Source: CAVYWD01 sp963772225 (GTDB taxonomy: Bacteria; Myxococcota; Myxococcia; Myxococcales; UBA5297). From it: DNA of 64,000 nucleotides. Positions 17,563-24,621 of the stretch are shown in pieces. Position 1 is the first letter of the stretch; the number at the start of each line of letters is the position of its first letter. The stretch spans positions 1,612,001-1,676,000 of the forward strand of contig CAVYWD010000002.1 in NCBI GenBank assembly GCA_963772225.1. The letters are read 5' to 3'. Under the pieces are notes generated by a model. That model made no database searches. It was not told the origin of the DNA and saw only the letters and a program-made list of their open reading frames with translations. Made by a program: the position numbers and the translations under genes.

Positions 17563-18636
17563 TCACACCTCCAGGCTGCCGAGCCTGACGAAGGTGAAGC
17601 CCGCCACGATCCCCGAGGCTTGGGGCACGAAGAGCACGCTGTCGCCGGGCTTCACCTTCTTGTCCTTGAGCGCGTGGTAGAGGACGACGAAGTGCGACGT
17701 CGACGAGGTGTTGCCGAACTCCTGGATGTAGGTGAGCAGCTCGGGCGTTGCGATGTCTTTGAACCTGTCGATCGTCCTGATGTAGCCGAATACTTCCCGG
17801 GTGACCGAGATCATGACCCTCAGCGCGGTCTGGTGGGGAATGATCCACGTGAAGGGCCGGGCGGGATTCGCCAGGACCGTGTCGGCGTGCGTCGTGAGCC
17901 AGTCGCCGAGGTACTGGGGGAGGCGGCGGACCGATTCGGCGTGGATCTCGATGGCCTTCGTGTACATGGCGATGCGCAGCCGGTCCGCCGGCTGATCGCT
18001 CGGCATGCCGAGGCAGAGATCCGAGAATTGGGCGTACGTGCGCATGTCGATGCAGTCCACGCTCTCGGCGTCGCCCGGCGAGCGGTCCATGAGGACGGCG
18101 GCCCCCGAGTCGCCCACCGTGAGCGACGCGAACTGCTCGTCGACGGGGTCTTTGATCTCCTGGACGGCGGTTTCGGCAAGGTGGGCGATGGCCTCGCCGC
18201 TCACGACGAGCCCGTTCTTGACCACGCCCGCTTTGATGAGGTCGTCGAGGACGAGGACGCCGGTGTGCATCCCGGCGCAGGCGTTCGTGAGGTCGAAGTG
18301 CAGGGCCCGCGTCGCGCCGAGCTCGTTCTTGAGGCATAGGCTCATGGCGGGCTCGAACTGGAAATCGTCCACGTTGGTGAGGCGCGTGATCGACGTCCAG
18401 ATGACGGCCTCGATGTCCTCGGGGCGGTACCTCGATCGCGCGAGGCAGTCGCGGGCTGCGGCCAGGCCGAGCGCCAGGGAGTCGTCGGTGGCGCCGCGAA
18501 AGCGCCGCCGCTTGATCCCGGTCAGCCTCACGAAATCGATTTCCGGCTTTGTGGCCATCGAGTCCAAAAGCTCCTTCGAGGTGACCACCTTCTCCGGCAT
18601 GTGGCACCCCAGGCTCTCGAATCGACTCTTGACCAT
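17563..18636 (-). CDS. oleA: OleA-like acyl-CoA condensing enzyme (KAS III fold)
   Basis: A 357-residue beta-ketoacyl synthase III-type enzyme with an intact catalytic triad: Cys120 in DLTNACAG, His268 in IPHQTAL and Asn309 in EFGNTSS. OleA performs a head-to-head Claisen condensation of two fatty acyl-CoAs to a 2-alkyl-3-ketoacid, the first step to olefins and beta-lactones. It is the first gene of the operon oleA - inactive partner - oleBC - oleD. Operator pair D with an internal TATACT box lies 52-86 bases upstream. An alternative is a FabH-like enzyme for another secondary metabolite, but the oleBC and oleD neighbours make the olefin pathway the best reading. Confidence 0.87.
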   Translation of the reverse strand: MVKSRFESLGCHMPEKVVTSKELLDSMATKPEIDFVRLTGIKRRRFRGATDDSLALGLAAARDCLARSRYRPEDIEAVIWTSITRLTNVDDFQFEPAMSLCLKNELGATRALHFDLTNACAGMHTGVLVLDDLIKAGVVKNGLVVSGEAIAHLAETAVQEIKDPVDEQFASLTVGDSGAAVLMDRSPGDAESVDCIDMRTYAQFSDLCLGMPSDQPADRLRIAMYTKAIEIHAESVRRLPQYLGDWLTTHADTVLANPARPFTWIIPHQTALRVMISVTREVFGYIRTIDRFKDIATPELLTYIQEFGNTSSTSHFVVLYHALKDKKVKPGDSVLFVPQASGIVAGFTFVRLGSLEV

Positions 18637-18688
18637 CGGTCCTCGCGAGGCGGCGCCGGCAATGTGCCGGGCCGCCTGAAACGTTGGC

Positions 18689-18722
18689 TACCGTGCGATA
18701 GTCACTAGTATACCATGCGGAA
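18689..18722. promoter_or_regulatory. Regulon operator pair D and promoter of the ole operon
   Basis: TACC-GTGC-GATA (18689-18700) and TACC-ATGC-GGAA (18711-18722), 22 bp apart; each has one weakened arm. On the minus strand a -10-like TATACT (18712-18707) begins inside the arm of the upstream site. Binding would therefore occlude the promoter of oleA, which starts 52 bases further on. Confidence 0.72.
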
Positions 18723-18876
18723 CCCTGCGCGGAGCTCGTCGCTTCGTCGGCGCCCCGCCTTGAGCTCCCGCCCGCGACGCCGGCGCCGGTCGCGCTCCCC
18801 TGCTCATCGGCCGTGGGGGTCCCCGAGGGCAGCGGCCGAATGTGCGCCTGTGTCGCGGGCCGAGGCAATTGATGTC

Positions 18877-18912
18877 TACCGGATGGTAGACACATGTGAC
18901 GAGCCCATGGTA
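18877..18912. promoter_or_regulatory. Regulon operator E, before the first transport operon
   Basis: GTCTACCGGATGGTAGAC (18874-18891) is the longest perfect palindrome of the set. A second half-site, CCATGGTA (18905-18912), has a good right arm only and is offset by 24 rather than 22 bases. The beta-barrel gene starts at 19041. Operators D and E lie back to back between divergent operons, so both could answer to the same regulator. Confidence 0.68.
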
Positions 18913-19040
18913 TGAAAGCCGCGTGCTCGGTCGACACCGGGCATCCCCTTCAATGTTGGAGGCCGCGACGGCCGCGACGGCCGTTCGCATCCCATCCACG
19001 GCCGGACTGGACTCCGTACGCCTGCTCGGAGGCGAACGTC

Positions 19041-20351
19041 GTGCCCCAGCATTCAAAGGCGAAGTGGGCGCTGCGACCTGTGAGCTTCGCGGCGGCGGCG
19101 CTGCTTCTCTCAGGCTCGGCCCGCGCGCAACCGGCCCCCGACGACGGGTTCACCTTCCGCGGCCGCCTCGAGTGGATCACCGCCGCGCAGGCCACCGCGC
19201 CGCGCGACAGCGAAGTGAACCCGCGCAATCTCGTGCTCAAGATCCCCCAGGCCTCGGCGCAAACCGAGCTGCGCCCAGACCTGCGCATCGAGGGCGGAAG
19301 CTTCCAGCTCGTCGCCCGGCCGCGGTTCCTCCTCGAGGGCTCGATGGCCCTGGTCGACAACTCGTGGCAACCGGCCACACGGGACGTGTCCCTGACCTGG
19401 CTCGACCTCTTCGGCTCCTGGCGCGTCAGCGATTGGCTCACCGTGGCCTATGGCCTCCAGAACTTCCAGTGGGGCCCGGCGGAGCTGCTCTCCCCATCCA
19501 ATCGAATCTTCCACGAGACCGGCTTCGCGCGCGACCCGCTCTACATGGTTCGCGGCAAGAACCTGCTCCGAATGAACCTGTCCAGCGGGAAGTCGCTCTC
19601 CGCGGTGTTCCTGGCCGAGCTCCTGGACAACGGCGAGGACCCCTTCGTCGCCGGCGCGAAGTTCGACCCCAAGGCCGCGCTCAAGCTGGAGTGGGCGGCG
19701 GAGTCCGGCCGCGGCTACCTGGGAGTCACCGGCGGCGGGGGCAAGGTGGGCCGCGGCTACTTCGGCGAGTACGCCGCGGTCCAAGTCACGGACGGCCTCT
19801 CCCTCTACATCGACGCGGTCCACCAGACCGGCTCCGACGCCTGGATGCCGATGGAGCAACCCGGCGGCGGCGTGGCGTTCGCGCAGGCGCAAAGGTTCAA
19901 CGGCCTGCGGACCCTCGCGGTCGGCGGCGCCCGCTACACCTTCCACGACGGCTCGGACATACGGCTCGAGTACGTGTTCGACGAGGCGGGCTGGGACCGA
20001 AGCCAGCTCTCGCTCGCGAACCACGCCGCCGCCGCGTTCCCTCCGTCCCTCGACCAGGCCGCCGCGGTCGCCGCCTGGCAGCGCCCCGGCTTCGAGATCC
20101 TCGGCCGCCAGCTCGCCTACGTGTCCATGAGCTTCGTCGAGCTGCCGCCGTGGAAGCGGACGAAGCTGCAGGTGCGCGCCATGGAAGCGGTGGAAGACAA
20201 CTCGACGGCTGTGTTCGCCACGGTGAGCTACGACGCGACCGAGTCGGGGGTCGTCTTCATCTCCGCGTCTGGGTCGGAGGGCGCCCCGGACTCGGCCCTC
20301 GCCCGCGCCGTTCACGGAACGGTGGTCGCGGGCGCCGTGGTCAGCTGGTAG
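19041..20351 (+). CDS. Outer-membrane beta-barrel protein of transport set 1
   Basis: A 436-residue exported protein. I start it at GTG 19041 because GGAGG lies about ten bases upstream and the first 25 residues form a signal peptide ending SGSARA|QP. The mature part is made of alternating amphipathic strands with aromatic belts and many Gly/Asp turns, and ends in a Trp, as beta-barrels often end in an aromatic residue. A segment FQWGPAELLSP recalls the Q-x-x-WG patch of the second barrel (42776-44008), GRQAITWG, so the two may be distant paralogues. It opens the operon barrel - ATPase - permease - LolA-like - permease. It is probably the outer-membrane end of that export path. Confidence 0.72.
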   Translation: MPQHSKAKWALRPVSFAAAALLLSGSARAQPAPDDGFTFRGRLEWITAAQATAPRDSEVNPRNLVLKIPQASAQTELRPDLRIEGGSFQLVARPRFLLEGSMALVDNSWQPATRDVSLTWLDLFGSWRVSDWLTVAYGLQNFQWGPAELLSPSNRIFHETGFARDPLYMVRGKNLLRMNLSSGKSLSAVFLAELLDNGEDPFVAGAKFDPKAALKLEWAAESGRGYLGVTGGGGKVGRGYFGEYAAVQVTDGLSLYIDAVHQTGSDAWMPMEQPGGGVAFAQAQRFNGLRTLAVGGARYTFHDGSDIRLEYVFDEAGWDRSQLSLANHAAAAFPPSLDQAAAVAAWQRPGFEILGRQLAYVSMSFVELPPWKRTKLQVRAMEAVEDNSTAVFATVSYDATESGVVFISASGSEGAPDSALARAVHGTVVAGAVVSW

Positions 20352-20393
20352 CCCGGATTGGCCAAAACACCTTCCCGGAAGAAGGAGGAGACA

Positions 20394-21158
20394 ATGGCAG
20401 GGGCGCTCATCCGGCTCGAAAACGTGACGCGGACGTACCACCTGGGCGAAACGCTGGTCCCGGCGGTCCGCGGCGTGACGCTCGAGCTGCACCCCGGCGA
20501 GGTGACCGCCCTGGTCGGCGCTTCGGGGTCGGGCAAATCCACGATCCTGAACCTCGTCGGCTGCGTGGACGCGCCGGACACGGGCCGCGTGCTCGTCGAG
20601 GGCGTCGACGTCGCGAGCCTCTCCGACGACGACCGGAGCCGGCTGCGGAACCGGAAGATTGGCTTCATCTTCCAGTCGTTCAACCTCGTGCCGGTCCTGG
20701 ACGCCCGGGAGAACGTGGAGCTGCCGCTGATGCTCCAGGACCTCTCGGCGGCAGAGCGCCGCGCCCGGGTGGACCAGGCCATGGCCGACGTCGGCCTCGA
20801 GGAGTTCGCCCGGCACCCGCCGGACAAGCTCTCCGGAGGCCAGCGCCAGAGGGTCGCCATCGCCCGAGCCCTGGTCACCCGCCCGCTGCTGGTGCTCGCC
20901 GACGAGCCGACCGCCAACCTCGACTCGGAGACCACCCGGCGGATCCTCGACCTCATGATCGACCTGAACGAACGCCGCGGCGTCACGTTCCTGTTCTCCA
21001 CCCACGACGAGAAGCTCATGGCCCGCGTCGCGCGGAGGCTGCACCTGCACGACGGTCTCCTCGTCGACGAGGAGACCCTCCGCGAGAAAGCCGTCGCGCC
21101 CAGGATGCACCTGCGCGACCACCCCCTCGTCGACCGCGCCGAGGAGGCCTCCCGGTGA
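20394..21158 (+). CDS. ABC transporter ATPase, LolD/MacB type (set 1)
   Basis: A 254-residue ABC ATPase of the LolD/MacB subfamily. Walker A is GASGSGKST (42-50), the Q-loop lies in FIFQSFNLVP, the signature is LSGGQ (146-150), and Walker B is LLVLADE (165-171) followed by PTANLDS. These ATPases power FtsX-type permeases that act mechanically on lipoproteins, lipids or tripartite exporters. The start at ATG 20394 has AAGGAGGAG just upstream. Its stop overlaps the GTG of the permease (GTGA), a sign of translational coupling. A short extension after about residue 225 is not typical of LolD. Confidence 0.93.
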   Translation: MAGALIRLENVTRTYHLGETLVPAVRGVTLELHPGEVTALVGASGSGKSTILNLVGCVDAPDTGRVLVEGVDVASLSDDDRSRLRNRKIGFIFQSFNLVPVLDARENVELPLMLQDLSAAERRARVDQAMADVGLEEFARHPPDKLSGGQRQRVAIARALVTRPLLVLADEPTANLDSETTRRILDLMIDLNERRGVTFLFSTHDEKLMARVARRLHLHDGLLVDEETLREKAVAPRMHLRDHPLVDRAEEASR

Positions 21159-22543
21159 ACGGCGCCTGGCGCCTCGCGGCCCGCAACCTGCGCCGGCACC
21201 GGCGCCGGAACGCAGTGACGGCCCTCGCGGTGGCCCTGGGCTACGCGGGGCTTCTCGTCCTCTTCGGGTACGCAGGCTGGGAGGAGCGGGCCCTGCGCGC
21301 GGTGGCCGTGTACCTCCAGCATCGCGGCCACCTCTCCGTCTACGCGCCGGGCGGCCTCAAGCGGGCCGAGGCCAGGCCGTCGCGGTTCGCCCTGCCCGTG
21401 GAGGCGCAGGAGCAGATCGCCGCGGCGCTGCGCGCCGACCCGCGCGTCGAAGTGGTCGGGCGCTACCTTCTCGGTAGCGGGATCGCCGGGAACGGCTGCA
21501 AGTCCTTCCAGATGCGCGCCGTGGGGATTGAGCCGGAGCTGGAGCGCCGGCTCGCCGCCGAGGGCGAGGTCGTCGCGCTCTTCGGGGCCGAGAGCGCGCG
21601 GTCCGAAGGGCAAAGCCTGGTCGACGCCCCGCCGGACGCGGACGCCCCGGTCGTCCTCGCGCCGATCCTCGCCCAGTCGCTCGAGAAGCATCGGATCGCC
21701 GTCGCCCCGCAGGAAGCGGCGCCCGCCCCTCAGCAGGTCGCGGCCCAGCAGTCTGCCCCCCTGGACTGCGCCGCGCCCGACATCCAAACCCGCCTCGGCG
21801 CCGATCCCTTCGTGCAGCTCGGCGGGCGGACCGTGGACGGCCACTTCGGCGCGGTGGAGGCGCGCGCGGTCGGCATCTTTCACCCGGCGTCCACGGAGGA
21901 GGGCAAGACGGCGCTGCTCGCGCCCCTCGAGCTCCTCCAGCGGCTCTACGACACGGACCGCGTCACCTATGTGGCCGCCTACCTGCGCGACTACCGCGAC
22001 GCCGCGAAAGTGGGGCGGGATCTCGTGGCCCGCCTCCGCAGCGCAGGGCTCGAGGTGGCCGTGCACTACTTCGACGACCCGATAGCCAACCCGTACCTCG
22101 TGGGGAACATGAGCTTTCTTGGCGCGATGATCGCCTTCATCGTCGTCCTCGTCATCAACGTCGTCGCCTTTTCGGTGCTGAACGCGATGACCATCGCGGC
22201 CATCGAGCGCGGGCGGGAGATGGGAACGCTGCGATCGCTCGGGTTCACCCAGGGCGAGCTTACCGGGCTCTTCCTGCGCGAGGCTTCGCTGCTCACGGTC
22301 TTCGCCATCGCCTTCGGCGCGGCCCTCGCGGCCGCCGCCCGCTTCCTCCTCGGCGCCGCCCAGGTCCGGTTCGTCCCGCCGGGCTGCGGGATCGAGGTCG
22401 CCGTCCAACTCATGCCTTCCCCTGCGGCCTGGCTCGGCACGGCCGCGTTCTTCGTAGTCCTCACCGTCTCGACGACCTGGGTCGCGGTGCGCCGCATGGC
22501 CCGGACGAACGTGTCGGTTCTCCTCGCGGAGGTAGCAGCATGA
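21155..22543 (+). CDS. FtsX/MacB-like ABC permease (set 1, first)
   Basis: A 462-residue inner-membrane permease with the FtsX layout: one N-terminal membrane segment (about 18-40), a large periplasmic domain, and three C-terminal segments (from about residue 320). The motif EMGTLRSLGFTQGEL after the second segment is typical of LolC/E and MacB permeases and contacts the ATPase. The periplasmic domain carries a Gln/Pro/Ala-rich insertion near residue 190. It starts with GTG overlapping the ATPase stop and ends overlapping the start of the LolA-like gene, so the genes are tightly coupled. It likely pairs with the permease at 23271-24596 as a heterodimer. Confidence 0.9.
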   Translation: MNGAWRLAARNLRRHRRRNAVTALAVALGYAGLLVLFGYAGWEERALRAVAVYLQHRGHLSVYAPGGLKRAEARPSRFALPVEAQEQIAAALRADPRVEVVGRYLLGSGIAGNGCKSFQMRAVGIEPELERRLAAEGEVVALFGAESARSEGQSLVDAPPDADAPVVLAPILAQSLEKHRIAVAPQEAAPAPQQVAAQQSAPLDCAAPDIQTRLGADPFVQLGGRTVDGHFGAVEARAVGIFHPASTEEGKTALLAPLELLQRLYDTDRVTYVAAYLRDYRDAAKVGRDLVARLRSAGLEVAVHYFDDPIANPYLVGNMSFLGAMIAFIVVLVINVVAFSVLNAMTIAAIERGREMGTLRSLGFTQGELTGLFLREASLLTVFAIAFGAALAAAARFLLGAAQVRFVPPGCGIEVAVQLMPSPAAWLGTAAFFVVLTVSTTWVAVRRMARTNVSVLLAEVAA

Positions 22544-23265
22544 CCCTGGCAATCCTCGCCCTCGTTCTCGCGGCACCCCCCGGCGCGCCGGACGCGACCG
22601 CCTTGCTCCGCGACGCCGACCGCGCCCGCGGCGGCCTGGAGAGCGGCGTCAGCTGGAGCCTCACCATCGAGTCGACCGAGGACGGCGAGACCACCCGCCG
22701 CTCCATGCGGGTCCGCGCACGGAGCCCCGACGCCTTGTGCGAGACCCTCGATCCGCCGCGGCACAAGGGCGAGGTCTACCTCTTCAACGACCGGGTCATC
22801 TGGTTCATGAAGCCGGGGCTCCGCCGCCCCATCGCCATCTCTCCGCGGCAGCGGCTCCAGGGCGAGGCCTCCAACGGCGACGTCACCGCGACCAACTACG
22901 TCCGCGACTACCAGGGGACGATCGCCGGCGAGGACGTGGTCGACGGCCAGCCCACCTGGATCGTCGAGCTCGTCGCCCGGGCCGGCGACGTCACCTACGA
23001 CCGGATTCGCTACTGGATCTCCAAGAAGGAGCACCTCGGCGTGAAGGCCGAGTTCCTCACCGTCGCGGGCGAGGTGTTCAAGACCGCGGTCCTCAAGTAC
23101 GGCAACCGGGTGAAGCTCCCGGGGGGACAGGAGATCGACTTCGTCTCCCTCATGACCATCAAGGACGCCATGGGCGCCGGCGGCGTGACGGTCCTCACCT
23201 ACACGGGACCGCACAGCGACACCCACGCGCCCTCCATGTTCAATGTCAACAACGTGGTGAGGTGA
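22540..23265 (+). CDS. LolA-like outer-membrane lipoprotein-sorting family protein (set 1)
   Basis: A 241-residue periplasmic protein with a short signal peptide (about residues 1-15). The rest matches the LolA-like family that co-occurs with FtsX or RND/MMPL exporters: a strand-rich incomplete barrel with LCETLDPPRHKGEVYLF, a VIWFMKPG motif and RYWISKKEHLGVKAEF. Members are thought to carry a hydrophobic cargo across the periplasm. It is encoded between the two permease genes and overlaps the first by four bases. The cargo may be a lipoprotein, a lipid or, given the shared regulon, an ole product; the sequence alone cannot decide. Confidence 0.85.
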   Translation: MTLAILALVLAAPPGAPDATALLRDADRARGGLESGVSWSLTIESTEDGETTRRSMRVRARSPDALCETLDPPRHKGEVYLFNDRVIWFMKPGLRRPIAISPRQRLQGEASNGDVTATNYVRDYQGTIAGEDVVDGQPTWIVELVARAGDVTYDRIRYWISKKEHLGVKAEFLTVAGEVFKTAVLKYGNRVKLPGGQEIDFVSLMTIKDAMGAGGVTVLTYTGPHSDTHAPSMFNVNNVVR

Positions 23266-23270
23266 CCAAG

Positions 23271-24596
23271 ATGGCCTCGCCCCCGCTCTTCCGCATCGCC
23301 GCGCGCAGCGTCCGGAAGAACGTCCGGCACAGCGCGGGGACCATCCTCGCCATCGCGGTGGGTTTGGTCGCGGTCGTCATCTTCGACGGCTATCTCGCGT
23401 TCCTGGAGCAGGACCAGATCGAGTCCGTCGGCGAGCGGATGATGCTGCGCGACGTGGTCGTCGAGCGCCCCGACGCCGATGCCGCCCGCTACAGCGGCCG
23501 CCCGTACGAGGACTCCGTCCTCCGCGAGCAGGAGCAGGCGTTCCTCGACGCCTGGCTCGCGGACCACGCCTCCGAGGTCGCCGCCCGGGCGCGCTGCCTC
23601 TACTCCTGGGGCTCGGCGAGCACGGGACGGGCCTCCGCCGCCTTCCTCTCAGCGGGCTACGACGTCGCCGACGGCGCGAAGCTCCGCGGCCGGCTCTTCT
23701 GGGACGCCCTCGCGGGCCGGCCGCTCCAGCGCGAGGACGAGAGCTCGGTCCTCCTCGGCCGCGGCCTCGGCGCGCTCCTCGACTGCGAGCCGCAAGGCAG
23801 CCCGCCGCTGTTCGCGAAGGACGGCAAGCCCATCGCCGAAGAGCGCCCTTTCAAGTGTCGCAGGCCCCGGATCCAGCTCGTGGCGAATACCGCGTCGGGC
23901 CGGCTCAACGCCCTCGACGCCACGATTGTCGGGCTCGTCGACGGCGGCATCGTCGAGTACGACTCGAAGTACGTCTCCATGCCGCTCGCCCTCGCCCAGC
24001 GCCTGGTCGACACGAAGGCGGTGTCCACGTATGTGGTCCGACTCATAGATTCGTCGCGGCGCGCCGCCTTCGCCGCCGCGCTGCAGGGGGCCGCGAACGC
24101 CCGGGGCGTCTCCCTGGTGGCCATGCCCTGGGGCGAGCACGCCTATGCCGAGGAGAACCGCCGCGTCGTGAAGGTGCTCGAAGTCTACCGGGCGATCGTG
24201 ACGACGGTCGTGGTGCTCATCGCCGCGCTGTCGGTTCTCACCACGATGGCGAAGGCGGTGAACGAGCGGACCCGGGAGATCGGCACGCTCAGGAGCCTCG
24301 GGTTTTTGCGCCGGCACGTGGTAACGCTCTTCGCCCTCGAGGCGGCGTTCCTCGCGCTCGCCGGCACCGCCGTGGGAGCCTTGCTCTCCATGGTCGTCAC
24401 CTTCGTCGTGAACCGCGCCGGGATTGTCTACGACGCCGGAATCCTCTCGGTTCCCATCTCCGCGAAGGTCGCTGTCCGGCCCGACACTTACTTAGCGTCC
24501 GCCCTGTTCCTCGCCGTGCTCGCCGCGGTGGCCGCGGTGTTCCCGGCACGCCATGCGGCAGCGAGCCCCATCCCGGATGCGCTGACGCACGTGTAG
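23271..24596 (+). CDS. FtsX/MacB-like ABC permease (set 1, second)
   Basis: A 441-residue permease with one N-terminal membrane segment (about 24-45), a periplasmic domain and three C-terminal segments. The coupling motif is REIGTLRSLGFLRRHV, the same family signature as in the first permease of the set. It starts five bases after the LolA-like stop and is the last gene of the operon. Two different permeases and one ATPase make the LolC/LolE-D arrangement likely. It converges on the MYXO-CTERM protein gene with only 25 bases between the stops; I see no clear terminator there. Confidence 0.9.
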   Translation: MASPPLFRIAARSVRKNVRHSAGTILAIAVGLVAVVIFDGYLAFLEQDQIESVGERMMLRDVVVERPDADAARYSGRPYEDSVLREQEQAFLDAWLADHASEVAARARCLYSWGSASTGRASAAFLSAGYDVADGAKLRGRLFWDALAGRPLQREDESSVLLGRGLGALLDCEPQGSPPLFAKDGKPIAEERPFKCRRPRIQLVANTASGRLNALDATIVGLVDGGIVEYDSKYVSMPLALAQRLVDTKAVSTYVVRLIDSSRRAAFAAALQGAANARGVSLVAMPWGEHAYAEENRRVVKVLEVYRAIVTTVVVLIAALSVLTTMAKAVNERTREIGTLRSLGFLRRHVVTLFALEAAFLALAGTAVGALLSMVVTFVVNRAGIVYDAGILSVPISAKVAVRPDTYLASALFLAVLAAVAAVFPARHAAASPIPDALTHV

Positions 24597-24621
24597 CTCG
24601 GAGCCCAGCTCGAGCCTGTCC

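Noticed and set aside
21466..21478. TACC/GGTA pair inside the first permease gene (GCTACCTTCTCGGTAGC)
   Set aside because: The spacer is five bases, there is no second copy 22 bases away and it lies within coding sequence. Likely chance.
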